Shown in pieces: positions 24,254 through 32,054 of a DNA stretch of 32,054 nt. Numbering within the stretch: the stretch's first letter is position 1; each line of letters opens with the position of its first letter. Position numbers and translations under genes: made by a program. The DNA is taken from contig CALVAL010000017.1 of assembly GCA_944325535.1 (NCBI GenBank), forward strand, positions 1-32,054, given 5' to 3'. Origin of the DNA: Candidatus Gastranaerophilales bacterium (GTDB lineage: Bacteria > Cyanobacteriota > Vampirovibrionia > Gastranaerophilales > Gastranaerophilaceae). Below the pieces are notes generated by a model. The model saw only the letters and a list, made by a program, of their open reading frames with translations. It was not told where the DNA came from and made no database searches.

Positions 24254-25195
24254 ATGAGTGTAGGTTTTTTACAAAATTTTAGAAGCAAATTAGATGCCAT
24301 ATTTTCTATAAGAGTAGTTGATGAACATATAGTTATGCGATTATTTACAATGAAATTTTGTAAAAAATTCAAATATAAATACAATTTCCAAGAAATAAAT
24401 GAAATTGGAATAAATATCGAGACAAGAAGTCCAAGAATAATAGTTTCATTAACAACATTTCCTGCAAGAATTGAAATTGTTTATAAAACTATTACAACAC
24501 TTCTTCAACAAAGCCTCAAACCGGATTTAGTTGTACTTTGGCTAGCTGAAGAACAATTTCCAGATAAAAAATTACCGGATAATTTAGTTACTCTAGAAAA
24601 GTATGGTCTTAAAATTAAATGGTTTAGCGATATTCGCTCTTATAAAAAGCTCATACCAGCATTAAAAGAGTATCCAAATGATATTATAATTACAGTGGAT
24701 GATGATTATTATTATGATAAAGATTTGGTAAAAAATCTTATAGAAGAACATCAAAAATATCCAAAATGTGTAATAGCAAATAGAGCTATGCGCTTAGTAC
24801 CAGCTATGAATGGTAAATTTAAACTAAATCGCAGAAATTATATCTATAATGATACATATCTTCCAAGTTATTTAAATTTCCCTATAGGATTTGGAGGCGT
24901 ACTTTATCCACCTCATTGTTTTCATAAAAATGTAGAAAATCAATCAGAATTCATGGAAATAATTCCAACAAATGATGATGCTTGGTTCTGGCTGCATGAG
25001 GTAAGAAATGAGACTAAAATAGTAGCCGCAAAGAATGGATATAAATTAAAATTGTATCCTATTGAAAATTCTCAAGAAATAGGCTTATACAAACTCAACT
25101 GCAACCAATCAGTCCAAGGCATTACTAGTGAAGTAACTACTAACCAATTCAGAGAAAAATATCCTGATTTAAAATCAATTATGGACAATGAATAA
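24254..25195 (+). CDS. Glycosyltransferase (GT2-like, DXD type)
   Basis: 313 aa. The GT-A fold start is RIIVSLTTFPARIEIVYKTI (61-80), then LLQQSLKPDLVVLWLAEEQFP, and a metal-binding DDD in ITVDDDYYYD (D149-D151). The C-terminal part has NDDAWFW, a likely acceptor or catalytic acidic site. Such enzymes add sugars to surface polysaccharide or lipid acceptors; no other glycan genes are adjacent, so the acceptor is unknown. There is no signal peptide. GAGGAATAAGAA precedes the ATG. The gene ends 3 bp from the convergent xer stop with no terminator between. Confidence 0.85.
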   Translation: MSVGFLQNFRSKLDAIFSIRVVDEHIVMRLFTMKFCKKFKYKYNFQEINEIGINIETRSPRIIVSLTTFPARIEIVYKTITTLLQQSLKPDLVVLWLAEEQFPDKKLPDNLVTLEKYGLKIKWFSDIRSYKKLIPALKEYPNDIIITVDDDYYYDKDLVKNLIEEHQKYPKCVIANRAMRLVPAMNGKFKLNRRNYIYNDTYLPSYLNFPIGFGGVLYPPHCFHKNVENQSEFMEIIPTNDDAWFWLHEVRNETKIVAAKNGYKLKLYPIENSQEIGLYKLNCNQSVQGITSEVTTNQFREKYPDLKSIMDNE

Positions 25196-25198
25196 AAT

Positions 25199-26110
25199 TT
25201 AGCCGCCATGAGGATGAGCTGTTTCATATACATCTTTCATATGTTTCATTGAAATATGTGTATAAATTTGTGTATTAGAAATACCGGCATGACCCAATAA
25301 TTCTTGAACAACTCTCAAATCAGCCCCATTTTCAATCAATTTTGTAGCAAAGCTGTGTCTAAATACGTGAGGTGTAACTTTTTTAGGCAGTTCAATTTTC
25401 TCTACTGTTTCATTTATTACTTTTCTAATCGTCTTATTTTGAAGTCTATATCCTGTATTATTTATAAATAAAGGAGTATCATCATTTATTTCACCAGTAT
25501 CATAATCAGGCGCAATTAAATTTCTTGCAGAATTAATATATTGAATCAAATATTTTTTAGCCCTATCAGACATAAGTACAATTCTTTCCTTTGCACCTTT
25601 ACCGAATACTCTTATTTCATTTTCTTCAATATTCAAATCTCCGAAATTCAAATTACTAAGCTCAGATACACGCATGCCTGTAGCCCATAATAGTTCTAGA
25701 ATAACCCTGTTTCTAAATCCTGCAGGAGTATCAATTCTTACATTATTCAAAATTTGCTCTACCTCTTCCGGAGTCAAAAATTTTGGTAATGATTTAGGTC
25801 TTTTAGGTGCAGAAAGAGATATTGCCGGATTTGAATCTATATATCTTTCTCTAAATAAAAATTTATAAAAAGTTCTAATAGAAGCAACCTTCCTTGCTAT
25901 AGTTGTCTTTTTATAATCAAACCTTTGAATAAAATGCAAATATTCTCTCAATTTATTAAAGTCAGCATCTATACAACTTGTATTATCAAGCCAAAGAATA
26001 AAACTAACTATATCTGAACAATAAGCACTAAGTGTGTGTTCAGAAAAATTTTTTTCAACGCTCAAATACGTTTTAAATCCGTCTATGTACTCTTTTTCTC
26101 TATCTTTCAT
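25199..26110 (-). CDS. XerC/XerD-family tyrosine recombinase
   Basis: 303 aa, the normal size of Xer proteins. An N-terminal SAM-like core-binding domain (about 5-92) is followed by the catalytic domain. Catalytic residues are R147 (GMRVSEL), K171 (FGKGAKER), H248 and R251 (HVFRHSFAT), H274 (LLGHAGIS) and Y283 (IYTH). It probably resolves chromosome dimers at a dif site. Size, housekeeping neighbours and lack of attachment repeats argue against a mobile-element integrase. XerC and XerD cannot be separated by reading. It is divergent from the engB operon. Confidence 0.93.
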   Translation of the reverse strand: MKDREKEYIDGFKTYLSVEKNFSEHTLSAYCSDIVSFILWLDNTSCIDADFNKLREYLHFIQRFDYKKTTIARKVASIRTFYKFLFRERYIDSNPAISLSAPKRPKSLPKFLTPEEVEQILNNVRIDTPAGFRNRVILELLWATGMRVSELSNLNFGDLNIEENEIRVFGKGAKERIVLMSDRAKKYLIQYINSARNLIAPDYDTGEINDDTPLFINNTGYRLQNKTIRKVINETVEKIELPKKVTPHVFRHSFATKLIENGADLRVVQELLGHAGISNTQIYTHISMKHMKDVYETAHPHGG

Positions 26111-26167
26111 GCGTTTACTTTTCTTTCTATCTATTATACAATATTTATACTAAACTTGGAAGTAAAG

Positions 26168-26422
26168 ATGAATATATTTAAGACATTTGAAACATTTTTA
26201 AAAGAACCCCTTAGTATCTTAAGGGATAATTTTATCCAAATTGTCAGTATTCAAACAGAAAATATTTTCGAACAAAAACCTTCAATTGATGTTAGTTTAC
26301 TAAAAAATAAAGCACAACTTACAGTTGTGAACAACGAAAAATTATACAAATTATTATCAATAGTAAATCATAGAGAAAAACAAAGACAAGAAAAAAGGGA
26401 AAAAGAAAATGAAACAGCTTAA
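26168..26422 (+). CDS. 84-aa charged protein heading the engB operon, function unknown
   Basis: The likely start is the ATG at 26168 (MNIFKTFETF), with GGAAG at 26158-26162 and TATACT at 26146-26151. A longer frame from 26036 would run into the xer coding region and is rejected. The protein has a helical N-terminal half (FLKEPLSILRDNF), a possible beta segment, and an extremely charged C-terminus (HREKQRQEKREKENETA). No family is recognised. It overlaps engB by 14 bp, so the two are translationally linked. Confidence 0.6.
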   Translation: MNIFKTFETFLKEPLSILRDNFIQIVSIQTENIFEQKPSIDVSLLKNKAQLTVVNNEKLYKLLSIVNHREKQRQEKREKENETA

Positions 26423-26981
26423 TGCAAATTTTATAGTAAGTGCAGAAAAGCTCTCTCAATGTCCTGATTTTAGCCTTCCTGAATTTCCGCTTTTAGGACG
26501 TTCTAATGTCGGAAAATCGTCTTTTATAAATGCTATATGTAATAACAAAAGATTAGCTAAAACATCAAATACTCCGGGAAAGACAAGACTTATTAATTTT
26601 TTCAATTTTTCAGATTTGTTTACTGTTGCAGATTTACCTGGATATGGCTATGCAAAAGTTTCAAAAGAAGCACAAGCAAGATGGCAAAAATATTTAGAAG
26701 AATATTTGCTTAATCGTTCTCAAATAAAATCATTAATTCAATTTATTGATGCAAGGCATGAAATCCAAAAAAATGATTTTCAAATGCGAGAATGGGTGGA
26801 AAATTATAATTTACCTATTTTTACGATAGTTACAAAAATAGATTATATTCCAAGAAGTAAGCAGCTTGGAGTTATATCTAAAATCAAAAAGAGCTTTTCT
26901 GGAGATGTTTTACCATTCAGTGCAACAGATAGAAGATATTGCGAAAATGTAATTGAATACTTAATTAATTTATGCAAATAG
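26409..26981 (+). CDS. engB: Ribosome biogenesis GTPase EngB (YsxC/YihA)
   Basis: 190 aa. GTPase motifs are G1 GRSNVGKSS (30-38), G2 TPGKTRLINFF, G3 DLPGYGYAKV, G4 TKID and G5 FSATD. It acts in late assembly of the 50S ribosomal subunit. The start lies inside the preceding 84-aa gene with AAAAGGGAAAAAG as ribosome binding site. It is the second gene of an apparent five-gene operon ending in coaX. Confidence 0.95.
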   Translation: MKQLNANFIVSAEKLSQCPDFSLPEFPLLGRSNVGKSSFINAICNNKRLAKTSNTPGKTRLINFFNFSDLFTVADLPGYGYAKVSKEAQARWQKYLEEYLLNRSQIKSLIQFIDARHEIQKNDFQMREWVENYNLPIFTIVTKIDYIPRSKQLGVISKIKKSFSGDVLPFSATDRRYCENVIEYLINLCK

Positions 26982-27003
26982 TGATTAAGTGAGGGATATT
27001 TTT

Positions 27004-27933
27004 GTGCATAGAATAGTTGAAAAAACTGAATTAAATCAGATATCGCTAACAGGCATGAGAGCATTAGTACTTGTAGGTTTGCTTATACAAGCACCTCGTT
27101 CATTAGAAGAAATTAAAGAAGCATTTATTAACTATAACATAATGGAACGTAGCCATTCTAATGATATTATAAGAATCGATTTGAATACCCTTCGTGCTAT
27201 GGGCTGTGAAATATCAAGAGCAACTTCAAAAACTAATCATAAATATGTTCTTACTAAACATCCATTTGAGCTAATTATTAATAATGACGATATTGAAATT
27301 CTTAATAAAGCTTATAAAAAAATAAAAGGAAAATGTAGTATTCAACTTTTATTGGATTATGATAACTTATTCAAAAAGCTTGCTGAATTTACAAGTAATA
27401 AAGAAATTAAAGAAAAATTATATGGAATTTCTATTCTAAAAGATTTTTCTATAGAATTAATAAAAACCTTAATTGAAGATTGTAAAAGAAAAAACAGACT
27501 AAAAATTGTATATCAAAAAACTTCCGATGATGAAAAATCTATAAAAGAAATAATTGCCCAAAAATTAGTATTTCAAAATGATAAAATATATCTACATGGA
27601 TTTAATATAGAAAAACAAGCACCAATTGTTTTACATATAAAAAGAATTAAAGATATCATTTTTAGAATTGCTGAAAATAATCAAGTAAACTTTCAGACTA
27701 CAAAAATTAAATTTCATTTGAAGAGTTTTGGAGTATTAGAATTAAATGAGGATGAAAATATAATACAAGCTGATGAAAATGGTTATATAATTGAAGGAGA
27801 ATATCATAATGATTTTATAGCTATTCAAAGAATTTTATCATTCGGAGCAGATTGTACGGTATTAGAACCTGAAGATTTTAAGAAAAAAATCATTGAAAAA
27901 CTAAAAAGTATAAGGAGAGAATATAATGACTAA
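27004..27933 (+). CDS. WYL-domain transcriptional regulator, first of a tandem pair
   Basis: 309 aa from the GTG at 27004. GAGGG (26991-26995) sits 8 nt upstream of it, while the GTG at 26989, which would add five residues, lacks one. The N-terminal part (about 10-80) is a winged-helix-like region (LTGMRALVLVGLL...SLEEIKEAF...LNTLRAMGCEISR). A diverged WYL domain (about 160-220) reads RLKIVYQK..., then QKLVFQNDKIYLHGFN and HIKRIKDI. A C-terminal WCX-like extension follows. WYL proteins sense nucleic acid or small ligands and control transcription. It overlaps the second WYL gene by 8 bp. The pair is placed between engB and coaX. Confidence 0.78.
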   Translation: MHRIVEKTELNQISLTGMRALVLVGLLIQAPRSLEEIKEAFINYNIMERSHSNDIIRIDLNTLRAMGCEISRATSKTNHKYVLTKHPFELIINNDDIEILNKAYKKIKGKCSIQLLLDYDNLFKKLAEFTSNKEIKEKLYGISILKDFSIELIKTLIEDCKRKNRLKIVYQKTSDDEKSIKEIIAQKLVFQNDKIYLHGFNIEKQAPIVLHIKRIKDIIFRIAENNQVNFQTTKIKFHLKSFGVLELNEDENIIQADENGYIIEGEYHNDFIAIQRILSFGADCTVLEPEDFKKKIIEKLKSIRREYND

Positions 27934-28798
27934 AGTATCCATTAAAAAAAATCTCTCTTCTATGCAAGTAATTAAAACATTACAAGTCTTATTACAAGGC
28001 AATTTTACTATGAATGAACTTGTTGATAGACTAAACCTTCAAGAAAATGAAGCTATATTCAATAACAGTGTTGTTTGTAAATATATAAATACTTGTAGAT
28101 TTTGTGGTATAGAAATTCCTAAAATACAAAACAAATATTTCATCACTAAAATGCCTTTTGGATTAGATTTAAATTCTAGTGAAATAAAATTACTTGATAA
28201 TCTTCAAATAGCCGTAAAAGAGAATATGACTAAAAAAAATTGTCAATTATGTGATAATTTAATAGATAAACTCAATAAATACACAAACAAAAAAATTATA
28301 AGAGTAAGCAAAAATACTTATAAAATTACAGCCGAACTTTTTGATAATGCTATTAGTGAAAACAGAAAAGTTAAATTTTTGCTCAAAAATGGAACAGAAC
28401 AAATTTGTACCCCTATAAAGGCAATAGAAAACGGAGATCAATTATTTTTTAGTGTTTTATATAAAAACAAAGAAAAAGTTTTAAAAAGCAGTAGAATTTC
28501 AGGTATTGAAGTCTTAAGTGATAAATATGTACCAAGAAAAAATTCTGATATTACTGTTACTTATAAAATGAAAGCACAACTTGCTAAAAGATATTCATTA
28601 AGAGAAAATGAAAATATTTTACAAACTCATGATAATGGTGATATTGTCGTATCCAATTATGGAGAAGTAAAAGAGATTCTATTTTCACGACTTTTAAGAT
28701 ATGCTGATTTGTGCGAGATACTAACACCTAAAATTTATAGAGAAGAAATTAAATTGTTACTTGATAATACATTGAGTAATTATGGAGAAAAAATATAA
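27926..28798 (+). CDS. WYL-domain-like regulator, second of a tandem pair
   Basis: 290 aa, a diverged paralogue of the preceding gene with the same plan. It has an N-terminal HTH-like half (VIKTLQVLLQGNFTMNELVDRLN...), the shared phrase ITKMPFGLDLNSSEIKLLD (compare LTKHPFELIINNDDIEILN upstream), a WYL-like region (about 140-190, KVKFLLKNGTEQICTPI...LFFSVLYKN) and a C-terminal extension. The WYL core is more degenerate than in its partner. AAGGAGAG precedes the ATG. Two adjacent, unequal WYL proteins recall PafB/PafC, which act as a heterodimer in actinobacteria. Its stop overlaps the coaX start by one base. Confidence 0.68.
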   Translation: MTKVSIKKNLSSMQVIKTLQVLLQGNFTMNELVDRLNLQENEAIFNNSVVCKYINTCRFCGIEIPKIQNKYFITKMPFGLDLNSSEIKLLDNLQIAVKENMTKKNCQLCDNLIDKLNKYTNKKIIRVSKNTYKITAELFDNAISENRKVKFLLKNGTEQICTPIKAIENGDQLFFSVLYKNKEKVLKSSRISGIEVLSDKYVPRKNSDITVTYKMKAQLAKRYSLRENENILQTHDNGDIVVSNYGEVKEILFSRLLRYADLCEILTPKIYREEIKLLLDNTLSNYGEKI

Positions 28799-29553
28799 TG
28801 TTATTAGCAATTGATATAGGAAATACTAATATTACTTTAGGAGTTTTTGAGAATGAAAGTATTCTAGAGACTTTCAGACTTGCATCTGATAAAGAATTAC
28901 CTCAAGAGGAATACGAGATTCTTTTACATTCATTATTCAAAAAATATAGTATTGCTGGATGTATTATTGCTTCAGTAGTAAATGAATTGAGTAAAAAAAT
29001 AAAACACGCATGCGATAATGTTTTTCATTTAAACTCAATTTTACTAGATTCAAAATCAAACTTAGGTTTGAAAATTCAATTAAAAAATCCAAAAGAGCTT
29101 GGAGCTGATAGAATAGCTAACGCTTGTGGTGCTTATATGCTTTATTCAAAGCCTATTATAGTAGTAGATTTAGGCACTGCAACAACTTTTGACATTGTTG
29201 ATAAAAATGGAAACTTTTTAGGCGGTGTCATAATGCCTGGAGTAAAATTACAACTAAATGCTCTTAATTTAAATACTTCTAAACTTCCTAAAATTGAACC
29301 TGATAAATCAGAAATAGCTATAGGAAATGATACTGAAAGTGCAATTTTGTCAGGAGTAATAAGAGGTTCTGCTTGCGCTATTGAAGGATTAATTTCTCAA
29401 TGTGAGGAAGAATTAGGTGAAAAAGCAACAGTAATAGCTACTGGCGGATATTGTGGACTTGTTTCTAAATATATGACAAGAAAATTTGATTTTGTTAATC
29501 CTTGTCTAACATTAGAAGGATTGCGATTTTTATATGAATTAAATAAAGTCTAA
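28798..29553 (+). CDS. coaX: Type III pantothenate kinase
   Basis: 251 aa. It phosphorylates pantothenate, the first step of coenzyme A synthesis. ASKHA-fold motifs are DIGNTN (D6), KELGADRIANACGAY, VVDLGTATTFDIVD, FLGGVIMPGVKL and VIATGGYCGLV. Type III enzymes are not inhibited by CoA and need a monovalent cation. The start overlaps the previous stop by one base (TAATG), so expression is coupled to the WYL pair. It is the last gene of the operon. Confidence 0.95.
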   Translation: MLLAIDIGNTNITLGVFENESILETFRLASDKELPQEEYEILLHSLFKKYSIAGCIIASVVNELSKKIKHACDNVFHLNSILLDSKSNLGLKIQLKNPKELGADRIANACGAYMLYSKPIIVVDLGTATTFDIVDKNGNFLGGVIMPGVKLQLNALNLNTSKLPKIEPDKSEIAIGNDTESAILSGVIRGSACAIEGLISQCEEELGEKATVIATGGYCGLVSKYMTRKFDFVNPCLTLEGLRFLYELNKV

Positions 29554-29613
29554 ATAGCAAAAAATTTTTTTCCTGTTTTTATTATACTGTGTGTGAATAA
29601 TCGGAGAAAATTT

Positions 29614-30420
29614 ATGATTGAAGCTTCTCAATTTAAAATAGGATATAAAACCTATAAGAATTTATTAAAACAAACCAGTACAGAAATTAGTAAAAATATT
29701 GGTACTAAAGTAGAAATAATTCCTACATCAAAAAAAATATGTAAAACTAATGGAATAGAAAAAGAAGCTGCAAATAGTATAAATACCGCAAGTTTTTTGG
29801 AGAAAGTTTATCTTTTATTAAAAAATAAAGGATATAATTTGCCTAAAATATATTTAGATGAAGAACAATTACCAAGAAAATATAACATTGCAGGCTGCCA
29901 AATGGGGAATTTTAATATTTTTGGACCTGCAAGATTAGATGTTTCTAATCCATCACTTGTAATACATGAAGAAGGACATTTTTTACATAAAAAGAATATG
30001 AAATATAATCAGCCACTATATGCAATGTTTTGTGCTTTTAGAAGTCTGTTTAGACCTTTTCTTAATAAAAAAGAAAAACAAATTTTAACAAATGATTTTA
30101 AAAGAGCATATGATGAAGGCTATTTTAGAAATTTACAAATGGATAAATGCGTAAAAAAAGGTTATATTACAAAAGAAACTTCAGAGAAGTTTAAACAAAC
30201 TCCGGAAAAATTTTTAGTAAGAAATGCTCTTACAAATGTCAGTGAATTTATAGCAGAGTATTTTACTCTTGCTTCACAAGGTTTTAAGTTCTCACCTGAG
30301 ATTGAAAAACGATATAAAGCATTTCATGGCCCAGAAATAAAAGAATTGATTACAAAAGATGAAATTGATGAGTTGATGAAATACAAAAATATGCTTGAAA
30401 ACAGAAAAATATATGTTTAG
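29614..30420 (+). CDS. Putative zinc metalloprotease-like protein with an HEEGH motif, function unknown
   Basis: 268 aa from the ATG at 29614, which has GGAG at 29603-29606. The GTG at 29593 lies right behind a TATACT box (29583-29588) and is less likely. The key motif is VIHEEGHFLHKK with H118, E119 and H122 (HExxH). About 90 residues later NVSEFIAEYFTLASQG offers E211 or E215 as third zinc ligand, a spacing seen in several zincin families. There is no signal peptide or membrane segment, so it may be cytoplasmic or exported by an unusual route. I cannot name the family. The Lys/Asn-rich composition suits the neighbours. Confidence 0.62.
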   Translation: MIEASQFKIGYKTYKNLLKQTSTEISKNIGTKVEIIPTSKKICKTNGIEKEAANSINTASFLEKVYLLLKNKGYNLPKIYLDEEQLPRKYNIAGCQMGNFNIFGPARLDVSNPSLVIHEEGHFLHKKNMKYNQPLYAMFCAFRSLFRPFLNKKEKQILTNDFKRAYDEGYFRNLQMDKCVKKGYITKETSEKFKQTPEKFLVRNALTNVSEFIAEYFTLASQGFKFSPEIEKRYKAFHGPEIKELITKDEIDELMKYKNMLENRKIYV

Positions 30421-30430
30421 TTTTCAAAAT

Positions 30431-30464
30431 AAAAATTGGCAACATTATTATGCTGCCAATTTTT
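30431..30464. terminator. Bidirectional terminator between the HEEGH gene and glnA
   Basis: AAAAATTGGCA (30431-30441) and TGCCAATTTTT (30454-30464) form an 11-bp stem with A/T runs on both sides, between two convergent genes. Confidence 0.82.
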
Positions 30465-30481
30465 AATAATTTAATTTCAAA

Positions 30482-31843
30482 TTAATATCTAGCTAAATAT
30501 CTATCAATCTCCCATTGAGAAACATATGTTCTAAAATCATCCCATTCAATATTTTTAGCTGTCATAAATTCATCTAAAATATGTGGTCCTAAAGCAGTTT
30601 TTGCTATTAATGATTTTTCCATATAGTACAAAGCTTCTTTTAAACTACCAGGTAATGATTCTATTTTCATTTTTTTACGTTCTCTATCAGATAATTTATA
30701 AATATTTGCATCAACAGGTTTTGGCGGCTCAATTTTATTTCTTACACCATCAAGACAAGCTGCAAGAATTGTCGCAAATGCTAAATATGGGTTACAGCTT
30801 GGATCTGGAGAACGCAATTCTACACGAGTAGAAATCCCGCGTTTTGCAGGAACACGAAGCAACGCACTTCTATTAGCAAGTGACCAAGCCATATAAACCG
30901 GTGCTTCATATCCCGGAACAAGTCTTTTATAACTATTTACTGTAGGATTCAAAATACCGGTAATACTTTTGATATGTTTTAATAATCCACCAATTGAATA
31001 TTTTGCAATATCAGATAATTGATATTCAGCTTTTTCATCATAAAAAGCATTTTTACCATCTTTGAATAATGAAATATTACAGTGCATACCAGAACCATTT
31101 ATTCCATAAACAGGCTTTGGCATAAATGTTGCATGCAAACCATATTGAGCAGCAATAGCTTTTACTGCTATTCTAAATGTAGCAACATTATCAGCTGTTG
31201 TTAAAATATCAGAATATTTGAAATCAACTTCATGCTGCCCATCAGCAACTTCATGGTGAGATGCTTCTATATCAAAATCCATTTCTTGTAATGTGCTGAC
31301 AATATCAGCCCTTACAGCTTCACCTAAATCATCAGGACCTACATCATAATATCCTGCTCTATCATGAGTTTTTGTTGTTATATGATCTTCTTCATCTTTT
31401 TCAAATAAGAAAAACTCAGCTTCAGGACCTATATTCATTGAAAGACCTAATTTTTGAGCTTCTGCCATAAGTCTTTTTAAATTACATCGTGGACAACCTT
31501 CAAAAGGAGTTCCATCAGCATTATAAATATCACAAATTAATCTTGCAGAATTTCTACCATCGCGTTCTTGCCAAGGTAGAATTTGGAAAGTGTTTTTATC
31601 AGGATAAAAGAACATATCAGAAGTTTCAATATTTCTAAACCCTTTTATTGATGAGCCATCAAGCATAATATCATTATTAAGTACTCTATCAATATGCTCA
31701 GAAGGTATAGCTAAATTCTTTACCTGTCCATTTATATCTACGAATTGCAATTTTATAAATTGCACATTATATTCTGCAATTAATCTTTTTATATCAGCAT
31801 CAGTATACTTAGTTCCACTTAAAGTTTGGTGTTGAAAATCCAT
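30482..31843 (-). CDS. glnA: Glutamine synthetase type I (GSI-alpha-like)
   Basis: 453 aa. It makes glutamine from glutamate, ammonia and ATP, as a dodecamer. Conserved blocks are DGSSIKGFRNIETSDM (substrate loop), GPEAEFFLF (metal), HHEVADGQHEVDFKY, NGSGMHCNISLFKDGKNAF, VNSYKRLVPGYEAPVY and RVELRSPDPSCNPYLAF. The C-terminal NIYKLSDRERKKM-x-x-ESLPGSLKEAL resembles Bacillus/Thermotoga enzymes and not the adenylylation loop of proteobacterial GSI. The length also fits GSI-alpha better than the roughly 473-aa cyanobacterial GlnA. Strong GGAGG precedes the ATG. A promoter and palindromes lie upstream. Confidence 0.96.
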   Translation of the reverse strand: MDFQHQTLSGTKYTDADIKRLIAEYNVQFIKLQFVDINGQVKNLAIPSEHIDRVLNNDIMLDGSSIKGFRNIETSDMFFYPDKNTFQILPWQERDGRNSARLICDIYNADGTPFEGCPRCNLKRLMAEAQKLGLSMNIGPEAEFFLFEKDEEDHITTKTHDRAGYYDVGPDDLGEAVRADIVSTLQEMDFDIEASHHEVADGQHEVDFKYSDILTTADNVATFRIAVKAIAAQYGLHATFMPKPVYGINGSGMHCNISLFKDGKNAFYDEKAEYQLSDIAKYSIGGLLKHIKSITGILNPTVNSYKRLVPGYEAPVYMAWSLANRSALLRVPAKRGISTRVELRSPDPSCNPYLAFATILAACLDGVRNKIEPPKPVDANIYKLSDRERKKMKIESLPGSLKEALYYMEKSLIAKTALGPHILDEFMTAKNIEWDDFRTYVSQWEIDRYLARY

Positions 31844-31866
31844 GCAATACCTCCATTCAAAATAAC

Positions 31867-31879
31867 GTCTATTATAGAC
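31867..31879. promoter_or_regulatory. 13-bp palindrome in the glnA leader
   Basis: GTCTATTATAGAC is a perfect palindrome around one base. On the minus strand it also contains a TATAAT. It lies 24 nt upstream of the glnA ATG, downstream of the main predicted promoter, so a bound protein could block transcription. Confidence 0.45.
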
Positions 31880-31896
31880 TCAAAACCATGTTATAA

Positions 31897-31925
31897 ATGA
31901 TATATTTTTTTGAAAAGAAGGTCAA
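31897..31925 (-). promoter_or_regulatory. Candidate glnA promoter, TTGACC-N17-TATCAT
   Basis: On the minus strand, TTGACC (31920-31925) and TATCAT (31897-31902) are exactly 17 nt apart, the best sigma-70-type pair in the window. The predicted leader is about 47 nt. Confidence 0.6.
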
Positions 31926-31959
31926 TAGTTTTGATATTAAGAATTTGTAAAGTGTTATT

Positions 31960-31980
31960 TACTAATTGTAACAATTAGTA
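31960..31980. promoter_or_regulatory. 21-bp perfect palindrome between glnA and the next gene
   Basis: Arms TACTAATTGT and ACAATTAGTA flank one central A. It contains TTGTAACAA, also found at the two putative operators (4408 and 19054 regions). TGTA-N8-TAGA at 31967-31982 differs by one base from the NtcA pattern TGTA-N8-TACA. It lies 35 bp upstream of the glnA -35 and about 60 bp before the rightward gene. Confidence 0.5.
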
Positions 31981-32042
31981 GAAATAATTTTTTTTATTGA
32001 TTAGAATATCTATTGGGTATAGAAAGAGGGGAATTTATTAAA

Positions 32043-32054
32043 ATGAATGCTAAT
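32043..32054 (+). CDS. Start of a further gene, cut by the window end
   Basis: Only MNAN can be read. GAGGGG at 32026-32031 lies 11 nt before the ATG, and TATAGA or TAGAAT stand further upstream. It is divergent from glnA across a 199-bp gap that holds the palindromes. The product cannot be told. Confidence 0.4.

Noticed and set aside
25199-26110. Xer recombinase as the integrase of a mobile element
   Set aside because: Normal Xer size, all catalytic residues, housekeeping neighbours, and no attachment repeats or cargo genes seen.
26036-26167. Upstream extension of the 84-aa gene to an ATG at 26036
   Set aside because: The extension overlaps the divergent xer gene start and lacks a ribosome binding site; 26168 has GGAAG and a TATACT box.
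29593-29613. GTG start 21 nt upstream for the HEEGH gene
   Set aside because: It lies 4 nt behind a TATACT box and has no Shine-Dalgarno, whereas the ATG at 29614 has GGAG at good spacing.

Overview
The window is an AT-rich bacterial chromosome segment with dense housekeeping genes on both strands, short intergenic gaps and many small lineage-specific proteins. It resembles a gut-type non-photosynthetic cyanobacterium (Vampirovibrionia/Melainabacteria, Gastranaerophilales). The reasons are a RecG with the long N-terminal extension seen in cyanobacteria, a WalK/NblS-like histidine kinase, and unusual proteins with short 'ISF/LTFKG...ETAGS' N-terminal motifs. This assignment is inference from protein character, not a database match. 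I found no rRNA, tRNA, CRISPR array, insertion sequence or prophage. No stretch over 300 bp lacks a gene once two small ORFs (6828-6986 and 19180-19341) are counted.

Layout. 1-1000: the start of an exported metallophosphoesterase and two lineage-specific small proteins. 1065-3074 (minus): an operon of class II photolyase, a tiny secreted protein and a PilZ protein, divergent from a HAD hydrolase. 3846-7195: a Trp-rich repeat membrane protein, yidD coupled to a phosphomevalonate-kinase-like P-loop kinase, a 511-aa membrane/coiled-coil protein, and a DUF1653 gene coupled to a 52-aa ORF. 7394-10012: dnaK behind a large heptamer hairpin, then three tiny DNA-binding genes (AbrB-like, HTH, XRE) around a 14-bp inverted repeat. 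10039-15636: adk, recG, a helical protein, a small secreted protein and an ion transporter. 15704-18954 (minus): a zinc-ribbon protein with leuD, an orphan PAPS-reductase-like protein, and dnaN. 19180-23586: a 53-aa ORF, dCMP deaminase, a histidine kinase followed by an ORF6N protein, and folC. 23648-26110: hsp20, a glycosyltransferase and a Xer recombinase. 26168-29553: a tight operon of an 84-aa protein, engB, two WYL regulators and coaX. 29614-31843: a small HExxH protein and glnA, with palindromes in the glnA upstream region.

The most notable window-wide signal is at gene starts. At least seven genes lack a Shine-Dalgarno sequence and instead have a -10 box (TAAAAT, TATAAT or TATCAT, three of them with an extended TGn) ending 6 nt (once 8 nt) before the ATG. 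This predicts leaderless mRNAs. Other genes in the same window have ordinary GGAG-type ribosome binding sites, so two modes of initiation seem to coexist.
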